Assembly (NCBI GenBank): GCA_950022655.1
Contig: OX465584.1
Location: forward strand, 54,144,789 to 54,208,788
Length of the DNA stretch: 64,000 nucleotides
Reading direction: 5' to 3'
Source of the DNA: Alentia gelatinosa
Taxonomy: Eukaryota > Annelida > Polychaeta > Phyllodocida > Polynoidae
Positions 1 to 10,499 of this stretch are shown here, in pieces. How positions within the stretch are numbered: position 1 is the stretch's first letter; each line of letters opens with the position of its first letter. The notes beneath the pieces were generated by a model. It was not told the DNA's origin. It saw only the letters and a list, made by a program, of their open reading frames with translations, and did not search any database. A program made the translations under genes and the position numbers.

Positions 1-153
1 CTCCTAGGAGCGTACAAAAAATGGACCAATCAGAGATCAGCAGCTGAAAGTAGTTCCAAGCGCCTTCAGAGCAGCAAGGAGAGCTATATGGAGGACTTCA
101 GAAAGTTTTTATCATGTTTTTTGTTATTATCCTCACATAAAAATATCGTTCAC

Positions 154-296
154 AGGGGGTAGGATAAAATCAAAACCTTATTCGTTTTAATCTGGGCTCC
201 CGTATGTGACGACTGGAGTTTTGGCTCTGGATATCACTACGCCAAACTCCAGTCGTCGCATACGGGAGCCCAGATTAAAACTCATCCGGTTTTACG
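154..296 (+). repeat. Snapback hairpin element, TTATCC subfamily (copy 1)
   Basis: Two arms of about 41 bp at 184-224 and 241-281 are reverse complements with only a few mismatches, separated by a 16-bp loop. The sequence GGGGGTAGGATAAAATC at 156-172 precedes the hairpin, as in the other snapback copies of this window. A diverged inverted copy is present at 45218-45332. No coding capacity; mechanism of movement unknown. Confidence 0.8.
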
Positions 297-309
297 ATAC
301 TACCGACAG

Positions 310-367
310 ACTTTTAGGCGAATAAAGTAATTGGTACCGTTTTCGTCGGCCAGTGGAAAATGCCTTT
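310..367. mobile_element. Right-end fragment of a TA-flanked TIR element (TTTCCACTGGCC group)
   Basis: The segment ends with CGTCGGCCAGTGGAAAA then GCCTTT and the dinucleotide TA at 368-369, which is the right terminus of the TTTCCACTGGCC family. The left part is missing or replaced by the snapback element. Its terminal TA is also the left TA of the next element. Confidence 0.5.
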
Positions 368-369
368 TA

Positions 370-653
370 AACCTTTTTTCCACTGGCCAACAAAAACGGC
401 GGACACTCAAAACCTTGTCGGTGATGCCACCGACCGCATGTTGGTTTCAATTTATCGGCGAGGGTGCATTGAATGCACTGTTTCTACGTATACTTTTCGA
501 CGTACGCACAGGTTTTCTGTGAGAAAGTCGGCCTTGGTACATAATCTATTCCAAAATAATCTGTGGGCATTCTCTGCCGGTTTTGTTTCCATCTTTCGGT
601 GGCTCCCGATTGCAGATCGGTGCAAAGTAATCGGCCAATGGGAATGGGCTTTT
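370..653. mobile_element. TA-flanked MITE, TTTCCACTGGCC group
   Basis: About 284 bp bounded by TA at 368-369 and 654-655. Left end AACCTTTTTTCCACTGGCC, right end reverse-complements to a similar CCCATTCCCATTGGCCGAT. Internal text (CGATTGCAGATCGGTGC near 607-622) recurs at 11500, 35750, 38830 and 55370. The 148-residue open frame across it is a chance frame in a repeat. Confidence 0.65.
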
Positions 654-660
654 TACAGAG

Positions 661-1262
661 GTAGTATATTGGAAGTTCTCCCATTTACCACGGGTTTCAA
701 CTCACAACTGTTCAATCAGAATATGATTAAAAATCTGCCCTTCTTACGACTTGTTTCCCCTCTTTCTCGTGGGAGCGTTGGTGCAAACTCTCTGTTTTGG
801 TTTTAAGTTTCAGAATACTGAAGTGAAGCATCTTTGGAAAAGGTTATATGTTCCCAATTTAATGCCTTATGTACAACACAATCTTCTGTTTGCCTTTCTT
901 ATCATAGTTTTATCTTCCTGGAAGCTGAGGTCAGTTCAACCAGAAACTATTTTCTCGCAGCATGTAAAAGGGAAGGTGGCTCAGGTACTGCGCCACCCCT
1001 GCCAGGGTAAATTACTTGAGAAATGACCGTTAATTTTAACAGGCAAATTATATTTGGAGTTTAACCTTTTCACAAAACAATGTTCATACTTAAGTCAGCA
1101 ATAGTGAGTGGTCTATTTATCAGGGTCACTGGTAAAGTGTACCAACCTTTTGGGGACAGACATAAAGCCAATTTCCACTGGCTGACTTTTCGCTACCGAA
1201 CTGCAGTCGGCCACTTCCCCCAACTAAGAAATGCCCAACGCATCTGGGCCCCGTTGCTCCAC
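661..1262. other. No gene; diverged repeat scraps
   Basis: Around 1167-1220 there is text resembling the TTTCCACTGGCC elements (CAATTTCCACTGGCTGAC, then CTGCAGTCGGCC). Nothing else is recognised and the short open frames have no family features. Confidence 0.4.
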
Positions 1263-1366
1263 TTTTTGTGGTATCGCTAGCTATAATCGGGTCGCAATTT
1301 TATTTTTATGATTACTTTAGCAATCCGACTGAAAAAGCGTTGCTCCCGTAATATCGGATCGTATCC
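1263..1366 (+). repeat. Low-copy dispersed repeat, copy 1 of 2
   Basis: About 104 bp align by eye with 16282-16384, sharing GGTATCG, CTACAATCGG-like, TTTAC/ATGA, GACTG and CCCGTAATRTCGGAT blocks in the same order. Both copies are on the same strand. Probably a piece of a larger decayed element. Confidence 0.65.
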
Positions 1367-1399
1367 TTATATTCCCATGGTATCGCTATTTTTTACAAT

Positions 1400-2345
1400 G
1401 TGATAGGTATGCAACAATTCAGGGGCACATATTGAATGGGACAGGGGAAATTTCATTAGTTCTTTAATTAGATACAGATGGCATCACAGTTAAAAATGAT
1501 CTGGCACCTGGTGGTGTGGATCGCTATTTCCCATAGGTAGAAGAACAAGGGGCGGGAGTTGGTGGTGCCACCATGGATCGTTATTTGAAATATCAGATAA
1601 CGCTGTATTTAACCCAGAGCGATACGATCCGCAGTGCTGTGAAGGTCTGTGTAAAAAGTATTGCTAAAAGCAGTATTTTATGCGGTGATGTGCCTATGCG
1701 ATTACGACACAATCTGCAAAACTTAAGGAGCAACGTTTAGGCCCTCAGATCGCTATTCTGCGATCTCTGTCATAAACGTGGAGCAACTGGGCCCAGGCAA
1801 GGTAATAACATGGAGTTTGTGAAGTGCAAACATCGACCCTAATGGCACAGATTCTCACCGACCCGATTAATGCGTCGGGCAAAGGTGGAATCGGGCAGAG
1901 TCAGCATTTCGATGTCTTCCAGGAATTAGACATCAACATTTTATTCGCGATCCTCACCGAGCTGATGGTCGGGATGAATGGGGAACAAAAGAAGAAGGCA
2001 CTCATGCAGGATTGAGGATATGAGTTTTCTATGGTCTCATCAAGCGATTCGCCATCAATCTCCATTATGACAAGTGTCAGATCCAACAGTCTGTCGTGAA
2101 TTTAAAGAAGAAATAGTGGCAGAAATGGAAGAGGCGCAGTAAGTGAGTTGTGGTCAGCAGTTTTGTGGGATTTAACAAAAGATCCATTATTTTGTAACAT
2201 TTCTCAGGGAAATACAGGAAAAACAATAAAAGTGCCAAGATCCACACTGAACTAGTATTCTATTACAGCCTAGTATACTATATTCGTATATACCTATGAG
2301 CGAACAAACTATGATGACCTAATGCTGCTAGGGGTGGAATAATTT
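1400..2345. other. No gene recognised
   Basis: Mostly unassigned sequence. A GC-rich patch around 1850-1890 contains the small inverted motif ACCCGATTAATGCGTCGGGC. The two short opposite-strand frames over 1824-2086 show no family motif. Confidence 0.35.
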
Positions 2346-2347
2346 TT

Positions 2348-2484
2348 GTTTACTGCCTCGGTTGACGTTTACTGCCTAGGTAGACATTTACTGCCCAGGT
2401 TGACGTTTACTGCCCAGGTTGACGTTTACTGCCTAGGTAGACATTTACTGCCCAGGTTGACGTTCATTGTCCAGGTTGACGTTC
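2348..2484. repeat. 19-bp minisatellite, about seven units
   Basis: Tandem units of GTTTACTGCCCAGGTTGAC (19 bp) with substitutions such as CCTAGGTAGAC. Seven consecutive units are clear and the last one is degraded. The 72-residue frame over it is a translation of the repeat, not a gene. The core TTTACTGCCC also occurs at the tip of the hairpin that follows at 2530-2697. Confidence 0.92.
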
Positions 2485-2529
2485 AGAGACGTTCGGTTTT
2501 TATCGATATTAGCCGACAATTGACGGTAT

Positions 2530-2697
2530 ATAGGAATAGGGAAACCACGTACCAGTGGAAATAAGTCAAAGTTACTCAGTAAGGCTTGGAAAAATTACTG
2601 CCCGTGTCTACGCCTTGGGCAGTAATTTTTTCCAAGCCTTACCTCGTTACTTTGACTTATTCCCACCGGAACATAGTTTCCCTATAATTGTATCTAT
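2530..2697. repeat. Long foldback hairpin
   Basis: Left arm about 2533-2603, right arm about 2617-2694, loop about 13 bp. Arms pair through GGCTTGGAAAAATTACTGCC against its complement, then the GTAAC/CTTTGACTTATT block, and finally GGGAAAC/GTTTCCC. Sequence-only evidence of a snapback repeat. Confidence 0.85.
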
Positions 2698-2699
2698 CG

Positions 2700-3490
2700 C
2701 CAAGATGTAGAGATACTTCAGCACCAATTCCACTAAGGCGACTGAATTCTCATAGAATTCTTGTGAAACTATGCGACCATGCAATTACATGCGACCGTGC
2801 GAACACATGTGGAAATATTAAAGGGTTTTAATATTGTCGTATGCCGGTCTCATGTCCTTGTGAATTCACATGAGACATGCGACCCACAAATGACCCCTGT
2901 GCGAATGCCTGATCCACTGAAGAGAATCTTTCTTGAGACCCGAACTCCAGGCGAACGTGGGCGATCGCTAAATTCACTACAGTGGATTTGGTTCTTCCGA
3001 CTTACTCAAATCTCTGATTCTGAACATCAATTGAATAATTAAATTCATTACAATACGTGACCTTCTTCTGGTAGGTCCATGAATCAAATGTGAGGTGTGG
3101 TGTGGTGGGAGGAGTAAGGTAGCATTTTCACCTACCGATTATGACCACTGAATTCGTATGGATATGCGACGGGCATCCGACAATATTATATAGAAACATA
3201 TGTGACAGGACGTGCGATCGGCTTTAGCGACTGCTGGTATGGTAAAAAAAAAAAAAAAAGACGCGAAACAATAGACGCCCCACACCCCCACCCGGGAATA
3301 GGGGCGCACACGGTTACGCGAATCATTTTGTCTCTTATATAGAAACATAGTTAGTGTGACTGAATGGAAATCTAGCCAGAGATATTTTGGTTAGGAATAC
3401 TCACAAAGATCTAAGTATTGTAATTTCAGAAGTGAGCACCCGCCGGCCGCCTCTCCCTCCCCCACTCTCCCCCCACTACCTCTCAACGCT
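2700..3490. other. No gene; includes a half-hairpin repeat scrap
   Basis: The segment 3337-3405 (TATAGAAACATAGTTAGTGT onward) matches one arm of the palindrome at 32640-32806. A poly-A run lies at 3243-3259. No other feature is recognised. Confidence 0.45.
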
Positions 3491-3492
3491 TG

Positions 3493-3764
3493 TATCTCAC
3501 CCCTCGTATTTTTTTCCATAGGCTTAACATTGGGAACGAGTATCCAACGCCCATGGAATATTTAGGGAAAATATCCTATGGGGGATTATGTCACAAAGAG
3601 TGAGATGAATTCAGAAACCCATTCAAGTTTAGGGTCAGAGCTTGATCCAATATCATTTGAATCGCTACGTAATTCAAGTGGCTTCACCTGGTGAAATACT
3701 ACATGATTCAAATTTGATGGGACACGAGCTCTGACCCTAAACTTTCATGGGTTTCTTCTATAAA
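3493..3764 (+). repeat. Snapback element, TTATCTCACCCC subfamily (copy 1)
   Basis: Head TATCTCACCCCTCGTATTTT and CCATAGGCTTAACATTGG, then GAGTGAGAT as an inverted echo of the head, then a hairpin whose arms are AAGTTTAGGGTCAGAGCT (about 3627) and its complement (about 3726). The end is TTTCTTCTATAAA. Two close relatives are at 9109-9409 and 26191-26490. Confidence 0.8.
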
Positions 3765-3970
3765 ACCTCAGGGTGGTAGGGTGGAGTAGATTGACAGAGA
3801 CCACCTCTGTTACGTAATACCATATGCTGATTAGTTACACAGATAATCTGGAGGCTGCCTCGTACTGCTATCGCTACCGCCTCTACCTCTGCCAGGAGGG
3901 GTGGTGTAATCTGTGTAACCTGTGTAATCGACACCCGCACATCTCGTCAATGCCGAAGTTAAGGATTAAA
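3765..3970. other. No gene recognised
   Basis: Unassigned sequence between two snapback elements. A short frame on the minus strand has no recognisable family. Confidence 0.3.
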
Positions 3971-3972
3971 TA

Positions 3973-4240
3973 TTATCTTAGCCTGGTATAAACGTCCATA
4001 GGCTTAACATTAGGAACTCGTTCTCAATAGGTTTACGAGAACAGTAACTCGTACTCAGCGGGTGATACACAGATGAATATTTCCAGGCTAAGATAAAATC
4101 AGAAACTTATTCGTGCTTGGTCTGAGTTTGGAGTGCTTCAGAATATTCACTCGGCTATCGCCTCATTCATATTACCGCGCACTCCAAACTCGATGGCGAA
4201 CGAGGACACAGACCAAACACTCATCGATCTTTCTTAATAA
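3973..4240 (+). repeat. Snapback element, TTATCTTAGCC subfamily (copy 1)
   Basis: Head TTATCTTAGCCTGGTATAAA with CCATAGGCTTAACATTAGG, echo CCAGGCTAAGATAAAATC near 4083, then a hairpin in which GGTCTGAGTTTGGAGTGC (about 4119) pairs with the complementary 3' arm ending ACAGACC. Relatives in inverse orientation lie at 8440-8786 and 32895-33180. Confidence 0.75.
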
Positions 4241-4339
4241 CATATACATGAATATTTCTGTGAGGAGGGGATGCTTTCCTGGGTCACACTGAAGTGGGGT
4301 GGAGGGAGGGGGTGGGTAAGGGAAGTGGTGGTAGCGGTG

Positions 4340-4447
4340 GCTTTTAAAAATTATTATTATTATCATTTATATTTTATCATTATCATTGTCATTATTGTCA
4401 TTATCAAAATCATTATTATTATTATCATATTTATCATTATTAAATAT
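4340..4447. repeat. AT-rich ATT/ATC microsatellite-like tract
   Basis: Imperfect runs of ATT, ATC and TCATT triplet-like units over about 100 bp, next to a purine-rich GGTGGAGGGAGGGGGTGGG patch at 4298-4315. Confidence 0.8.
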
Positions 4448-4840
4448 ACAATAATGGCTGGTTTTGTGTACGATTGGCAATAACCTCCAAGTAGTTAACG
4501 CGGAGTAATGTCAGACCGATTAGCGAGGATATTATATCATCAACTACGAGGCGATTATGGTTACTTGTATACAAAACCAGTCGTTATTGTATTTATTATC
4601 CACCTACAAGATAATTAACAACTCTTTTTCAATTAAAAAGTTCCTGCAAGACTTTTAGTTCCAGACACCACAGCACTGTCAAGCGAGGCAGTAATTCGGT
4701 GTAAACTTACACCAATGATATAGTTAACCTGTGATTTTAGCATGCAAAGTGTGTTATGACAGTGATTTCTGGTGGTAAATGGGATTATTATGATTGATTT
4801 TAAATTATTAACATTGGATGAACATTAAAAAAACCTAGAG
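4448..4840 (+). repeat. Foldback element with conserved tail (copy 1)
   Basis: Hairpin arms at 4448-4495 and 4541-4590 (GGCTGGTTTTGTGTACGA and complement), followed by a tail of about 240 bp that includes TTAGTTCCAGACACCACAGC and GTGTTATGACAGTGATTTCT. Hairpin plus tail recur in the same order at 8043-8440, so the two parts moved or were copied as one unit. Confidence 0.8.
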
Positions 4841-5019
4841 TCTCCCGGTAGGTTATCCCAGGTGCACTAAACATTTCCTTTACAGGTGGCTAATAATGTA
4901 AACGGATAAATATTCTTAAAACAGCAAATTCTACTGCTCCTTATCAGTCTACGATGGACAACATGTTCCTTGTTCTATCGTCGTAGGTGCACACACTCCT
5001 TTAGCATTCATGGAAATCT

Positions 5020-5490
5020 AAGCGATTCAGCGGAATAGAAATAACCCGAGAGCTTTTATCCAAAAGCCATTAGAAGAACTCACTGATACTCTCTGAGGGA
5101 AAGCACCATGAAAAATACGGTTAAAACGATCCTTAAATCGGTTCTGAGAGGAACTGAAACATGAGGCAAGCGGATGACAAACCGAATAACCCTGACTTTT
5201 AAAAGGTGTCCGTAACGTTTCAAACTGGAGGCTTTTACGCTGGGATCCCTTGGTGGGTGTTGTATTTGTTGTCATTGCCTTCCGTTAGATCCCGTATTTG
5301 CACAGCGGGAGGAGGAACAATTAAAACGTCGACTCCAGAGAGAGGGAAACGTAGATACTGATGAGCAGAGAATTAATGAGTTATGAGATGCCACGGAATA
5401 CAGGATTACTCAGAGTTCTCGAGGGCTAGCAATGGCTTTCCGACCTGTTCTGGATAAAACTATCATAAACAATGAAAGGGAGAAATTCTG
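5020..5490 (+). pseudogene. Possible decayed coding fragment, family unknown
   Basis: From about 5299 a plus-strand frame reads a charged, glutamate- and arginine-rich stretch (AQREEEQLKRRLQREGNVDT, then DEQRINEL), is broken by one stop, and continues with a second segment ending FRPVLDKTIINNEREKF and a stop. The upstream part also reads protein-like with several stops. The composition is more coding-like than the neighbouring repeats, but there is no identifiable domain. It could equally be chance. Confidence 0.2.
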
Positions 5491-5497
5491 ATTTTCA

Positions 5498-5879
5498 CTT
5501 TATCTCACCCCGGAATTTTTCTGCATAGCCTTAACATTAGGAACTCATTTTCTATGGCCTTGAAGGTGCTTTATCTCACCCCTGGGATAAATGTCCATAG
5601 GCTTAACATTTGGAACTCGTTCTCTATACTCCTACAAGTATTGCAGTCTGTTCTCCATGGTCTATATCCTCTGTGTTGTCCATTCTTTTAGTGTGTACAG
5701 GGGTGAGATAAATACAGAAAGCAACTAGTTTAGGTCAAAGAAGACATACCCCAACTCGTTTGAATGCTATATGATATTCACTCGGCTGTCGCCTCGTTCA
5801 TATCCCTCTGCATCAAACTCGTGGAGAAGGACGACTTTGACCAAAACTTGTTGGTTTCTTCTATAGTACCCATTACTCA
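5498..5879 (+). repeat. Snapback element with duplicated head, TTATCTCACCCC subfamily
   Basis: The head TTTATCTCACCCC with CTTAACATT.GGAACTC occurs twice, at about 5501 and 5571. The echo GGGGTGAGATAAATACAG is at 5701, followed by a hairpin around 5740-5850 and the end TTTCTTCTATAGTA. Relatives in inverse orientation are at 11870-12167, 31833-32076 and 53507-53803. Confidence 0.8.
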
Positions 5880-7945
5880 ATGGCTAGTTGGGTAAGTTAT
5901 CTTATCGATTGATGATGTTCAAAATGATCCATTTTTATTCTAATGCGGTCCCTCCTGTGACCTATGTACTAGGACTAGCATATGACTATTCTAGGAGAAT
6001 CCTTCCAGATATTAAACGGCCCAAAGATTATTTCAGATAATACTATCTCACAGAATAGTCTTCGTGTATCTACTAAATCTGCACGAATTGCAATCTATAA
6101 AACAACAGTTTCGACTTAATATAAAAACAAGCTATGAATGCTTCCAGATTCAATATCGACTAGGAAATGAGGCCTTGACATTTGCACGAGATTTTAGATT
6201 TACTAAGAACTTCACATTGTCGGAAATGCACACATTGGCCGTGTTTTTGTGTCATTTTGTACCATTTCGTACCATCACCAGCATATATACAGCATATATA
6301 TGAATTTACCCATTGGGTTAGGTCAATCTCTATGATATCATACATTTCACTTATTCGGCATTGGAATAAGTCAAATGAACCGGGTTAAATTTGATAAGAA
6401 ATGGTATTTGAAAAATACAAGGTGGCACAAATGTGTATTCTTTGATTGCTGGAACATATAAACATTGATTTTCTAATAATGATTTTATTGGTGTTCCCCA
6501 ATTGTGATAATAAGGTTGACACTCGTCATATAAGGAAAGTAAGGAGATCTTCATAGAAGATAAGCAACACTATCCTAGCTGGATGACTTTCTATCAATTA
6601 AAATTTATACAAATTTATATTTTTAAAAAAGGAGCAAACAAAAATAAGACCACGAGGAAAAGGTTCGATTTATATGAGATCCACAGCGCCTAAAGGAGCC
6701 ATGTGTGAGAAAAGGCCAACTGATTACATATTCTGGAAAGAATTTAACTTGTGTTTTAATAGGAGCGTTTATTGGAATTTAGAGGATTCAATTATAATGA
6801 GATATCCATCATATTGTTTCTGCAAGATGCTGAATGAAGGGCAATTAATAGCAATTGCCACATACCAATGCAGGCCTTTGCTTTTTAGATAAATAAAGAA
6901 GATTTGATTATGCATTCTTTTACAAACTGTTACACGTAAAATCTCAGTATAAGAAATATGATATGATATGAGTTAGATATGAAGACAACAATGCTCATGT
7001 CAAAAGTAAGCTTCTCAGTTGGTTATATCGGATGGTTCTAACATATAAAGGGCCATTTCTAAACCAGTTCGTGAATTCTGCCCATATAGATAATATTCAC
7101 CTATAATAGATAAGTGAATGGATTGAGCACACGACAGGGATGGCGGTAAATATATAAACATGGGTTCATTAATACATTTACAATAAACCTGAACATCTAG
7201 ATCGATACATAGAATAGACTAAGCCTAAAGGTAAGAATTAAAACATGACTCGTGTTGTTGATTTGAGGCAGCGGAATGACCGCTGCTGCGAACGTTACGT
7301 CATGCGCAACCTTGGATACTTGACCCTGACAACAACCAAGCTGACACGTATATTATACGCGAATTAGACTTGTCCAGTCCTCCTAGGTTCAGCGGTGAAT
7401 TTAATTTATATATATAATAAGTTATATAGTAACATATACTTTGGTTACAGTAAATTCACGTGTCACAGAGAAGATAATCCTCATCTGAATCTGCTGTATT
7501 CTGAAAGTGACCTTCAAACCTGGATTGATATATTCCATCATAATTTGGGAGTTTCATGTTTTGCAGCCCAGCCTTGGCAAGAGGTCAGAATCATATTACT
7601 GTGAGATGGAAGTTAGGAGATGAGATTTTCAGTGGCTCACAAATGGGTGGCAGAGACTTCTATCCTGACGTTTACAGTAGACGACTTAATATGTCATATT
7701 CCACTCATTTTGATATTAGAATAAGTGAAAGGAACCAACTTGAGTTGATAATTGCCGGTATTTGAAAATCACCAGGTGGCGCCACTGTGTATTGTAGGAT
7801 ATGTCCTTAGATAATAGGCTTAGAGCCGGTGAGAAGTGATGGCGGGTGCTGACCATACATGTGGCTATCCATTGATGGCTGTTTGCTCTGCATACAGTGT
7901 TTTCTGTGTACACAACGGGGAAATGCCGCAATATAGTCTTGGTCA
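5880..7945. other. No gene recognised; one short shared repeat
   Basis: About 2 kb of AT-rich sequence with short frames only. The segment 7755-7803 (ACCAGGTGGCGCCACTGTG, then TTGTAGGATATG) matches the reverse complement of 12880-12925, with a weaker relative at 6400-6450. Nothing else is identified. Confidence 0.35.
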
Positions 7946-8012
7946 TGAAGGCCTGTTTACATTTACCGATTATTCGCCACCGATCTGCAGTCGGGAACCA
8001 CCAAACGATTAT
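7946..8012 (+). mobile_element. Left-end fragment, TTTCCACTGGCC group
   Basis: AGGCCTGTTTACATTTACCG, then ATTCGCCACCGATCTGCAG and TCGGGAACCACC, match the left portion of elements at 11470, 38810 and 55330. It is cut off at the foldback element at 8043. Confidence 0.5.
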
Positions 8013-8042
8013 TTGGGATCTCAAATGCAATGTGAATATATA

Positions 8043-8440
8043 CACAATAATGACTGGTTTTGTGTACGAGTGGCCGTAATCTCCGAGTAGTTTACGCGTA
8101 GTAATATCCGAGGGATTAGCGAGGATATCACGTCGTCAACTACGAGGAGATTACGGTCACTCGTATACAAAACCAGTCGTTATTGTATCTATTACCCACC
8201 TACAAGATTAATAACAAATCTATTGCAATTAAAAAGTTTCTGTAAGCCATTTAGTTCCAGACATCACAGCACTGTAAAGCGTGGCAGTAATTCGGTGTAG
8301 ACCTACACCAATAATATAGTTCGCCATTAACCTGTACTTTTAGCATGCAAAGTGTGTTATGACAGTGATTTCTGATGGTAAATGAGATTATTATGATCGA
8401 TTCTAAATAATTAGCATTGACTGAATATTCAAGAAACTTA
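8043..8440 (+). repeat. Foldback element with conserved tail (copy 2)
   Basis: Arms at about 8043-8093 and 8136-8186 (TGACTGGTTTTGTGTACGAG and complement) pair almost perfectly. The tail matches 4600-4840 closely through TTAGTTCCAGACATCACAGC and TGTTATGACAGTGATTTCT. Confidence 0.85.
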
Positions 8441-8786
8441 TTTCGAAGTACATGATGATTCAACCTGACAACCCTCTCCTGGGGACATTGCCATCTATGG
8501 CTACTATGAAAGAGATGGTGTTTGGGTTCATTTTTCTCTGTACGCCATCGAGTTTGGAGCGCTCAGGGATATGAACGAGGTGTTAGATGAGTGAATTTTC
8601 TGAGGTGCTTCAAACTCGATGGCTATCTGGTACACAGATGAAACATGAATATGTTTCTGATTTAATCTTGTCCTTGAAATATTTATCAGCTTAACAGCCA
8701 TTGAGTACGAGGTACCGTACTCGCATGCCTGTTGACTATGTGTTCCTTATACTAATCCTATGGACATTTACCAGGATAAGATAAAA
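8441..8786 (-). repeat. Snapback element, TTATCTTAGCC subfamily (copy 2)
   Basis: Minus-strand copy: hairpin at about 8524-8645 (GCCATCGAGTTTGGAGCGCT with its complement TTCAAACTCGATGGC), then CTTGTCC, CCATTGAGTACGAGG and terminal GGATAAGATAAAA. Compare 3973-4240 and 32895-33180. Confidence 0.7.
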
Positions 8787-9108
8787 CATCAGACCACTCT
8801 ACCATGCACCATCCCACTTCATTTTGCAGCCCCATGTTGCTCTGTCGTGCGCTGCATACTTGCTGAGTGCCTCTTAGTTTAGTTATTAATATTCATGAGA
8901 TCCGGATTTACGTATTCATTGTCAGCACCAGTGTGTCGTGTAACAATAACAAGAACGGTGTTTCATAGGAATGTCTGCAGGTGGCATTTTTGTGCTCGCC
9001 CGTGCTGAATGATTCAGAATATATCAGATGTCACCCGACCGTTGCCACAAGTCAGTAGCTGATGCAGCCGAACTAAATGTTTAACTGCATGAATAGGTTT
9101 ATATCAAA
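8787..9108. other. No gene recognised
   Basis: Unassigned sequence without clear repeats or open frames. Confidence 0.3.
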
Positions 9109-9409
9109 TTATGTCACCCCTGGTATTTTTCCCCATAGACTTAACACTGGGAACTTGTATCCAATGCCCATTGATAACTTCAAAAAAATAAAACTCAATA
9201 TGGGATTATGTCACAAAGGTTATCCCATTAGTCAATGTGAAGAGTGAGATAAATTCAGAAACCTATTCAAGTTTAGGGTCAGAGCTCGATCCAATTTTGT
9301 TTGAATCACTATGTAATTCACTAGACTTCGCCCTATGAATTACTACACAATTCAAACTCAATTGGATACAAGCTCTGACTGTAAACTTTCATAGGCTTCC
9401 TCTATAGTA
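9109..9409 (+). repeat. Snapback element, TTATCTCACCCC subfamily (copy 2)
   Basis: Head ATGTCACCCCTGGTATTTTT and CCATAGACTTAACACTGGG, echo GAGTGAGATAAATTCAG near 9240, hairpin arms AAGTTTAGGGTCAGAGCTCG and AGCTCTGACTGTAAACTTTC, end TTCCTCTATAGTA. Very similar to 26191-26490. Confidence 0.82.
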
Positions 9410-9623
9410 TTGGTTTTCTTTCACATTGAAATCTAATCTTACTCTTTATCAACTGTCGTACATACAACAGTTGGTAAAAATAATTGCTTCCGCAAGCCGC
9501 AACAAGTTCCCTTATTCAGCCCACAAGAGGGTTCAGACAAACCTAATGTCACTGTTGTGAGGCTCCAATGGTTTCGCTCGACTTGGAGGAGCACACAGAG
9601 TAACCTGTCGACCTGCTGCAGAC

Positions 9624-9942
9624 CAGGGACCTGTTTCAGTAGTTTCGTGACATGTCTGTGACACCATACAGACAGATTGGGTTGTCTGGTTTTGTGACAA
9701 CACAAGTAGCTGCCCTTGGGAAAAGACAGACCCCAAACATAGGAATTAGACAAATCTACACATCATGGACATGTTTCAATAGTTTTGTGACAAAAGTGAA
9801 GACAGACATGAAAAGCGGCACCAACAGTGCAAGCAAGAACGCACATATTGAAGTATAATGTATAGTTCTTATGAAACTGGACACACCATATAGACATATC
9901 ACGCCATCTAGACATGATACAAAACTAATGAAACAGGTCCCA
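9624..9942 (+). mobile_element. CAGGGACCTGTTTC-ended element (copy 1)
   Basis: Ends CAGGGACCTGTTTCAGTAG and its inverted partner TGAAACAGGTCCCAG. Internal blocks GTGACACCATACAGACAG, CACAAGTAGCTGCCCTT and GGCACCAACAGTGCAAGCAA recur in all copies. A CAGGG start is typical of hAT superfamily TIRs, but no clear 8-bp target duplication is visible, so the class is a suggestion only. Confidence 0.75.
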
Positions 9943-10253
9943 GGGCCCTGTTTCACTAGTTTCATGACATGTCTAGATGGCGTCTAGATGGTGTGTCCGG
10001 TTTCATAAGAACTAGACATTAAACTTTGTTTTGTCCATTCTTACTGGCACTGTTGGTTCCGCTTTTCATGTCTGTTTAACACTTTTGTCATGAAACTAGT
10101 GAACCAGGTCCATGATGTGTAGATTTGTTTAATTCTTATGTTTGGGGTCTGTCCTTTCCTAAGGGCAGGTACTTGTGTTGTCACAAAACTAGACAACCCC
10201 AATGTCTCTATGGTTTCAGATTCAAGTCACAAAACTAGTGAAACAGGTCCCTG
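9943..10253 (-). mobile_element. CAGGGACCTGTTTC-ended element (copy 2), head-to-head with copy 1
   Basis: Begins GGGCCCTGTTTCACTAG and ends AAACTAGTGAAACAGGTCCC. The internal order is the inverse of copy 1, including GCACTGTTGGTTCCGCTTTT and AAGGGCAGGTACTTGTG. The pair forms a near-palindrome of about 630 bp. Confidence 0.75.
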
Positions 10254-10499
10254 GCCCTATATATACCGACCAAGTTACATAATCCAGGCAGACCCATGGC
10301 ATTCTGATGCATGGGCTCACCCAAACCCCCACACAGCAGAGATCAGCACCCGCATCCTCTAGTGAAAAGCGTACACACCATTATTCGACTTACCCGACCC
10401 CTATAAATGTATGGGAACTCAGTAAACCACTACCCATTTTTTATCTGTTTCTGTGTTTAATCTATTTCAGAAGGTGAATGATAAATACAAGTAGGAGGA

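Noticed and set aside
360..806. 148-residue plus-strand frame
   Set aside because: Lies mostly within the MITE at 370-653; no family features.
2346..2564. 19-bp units considered as CRISPR-like repeats
   Set aside because: The units are directly adjacent without unique spacers, so this is a minisatellite. The genome style is eukaryotic.
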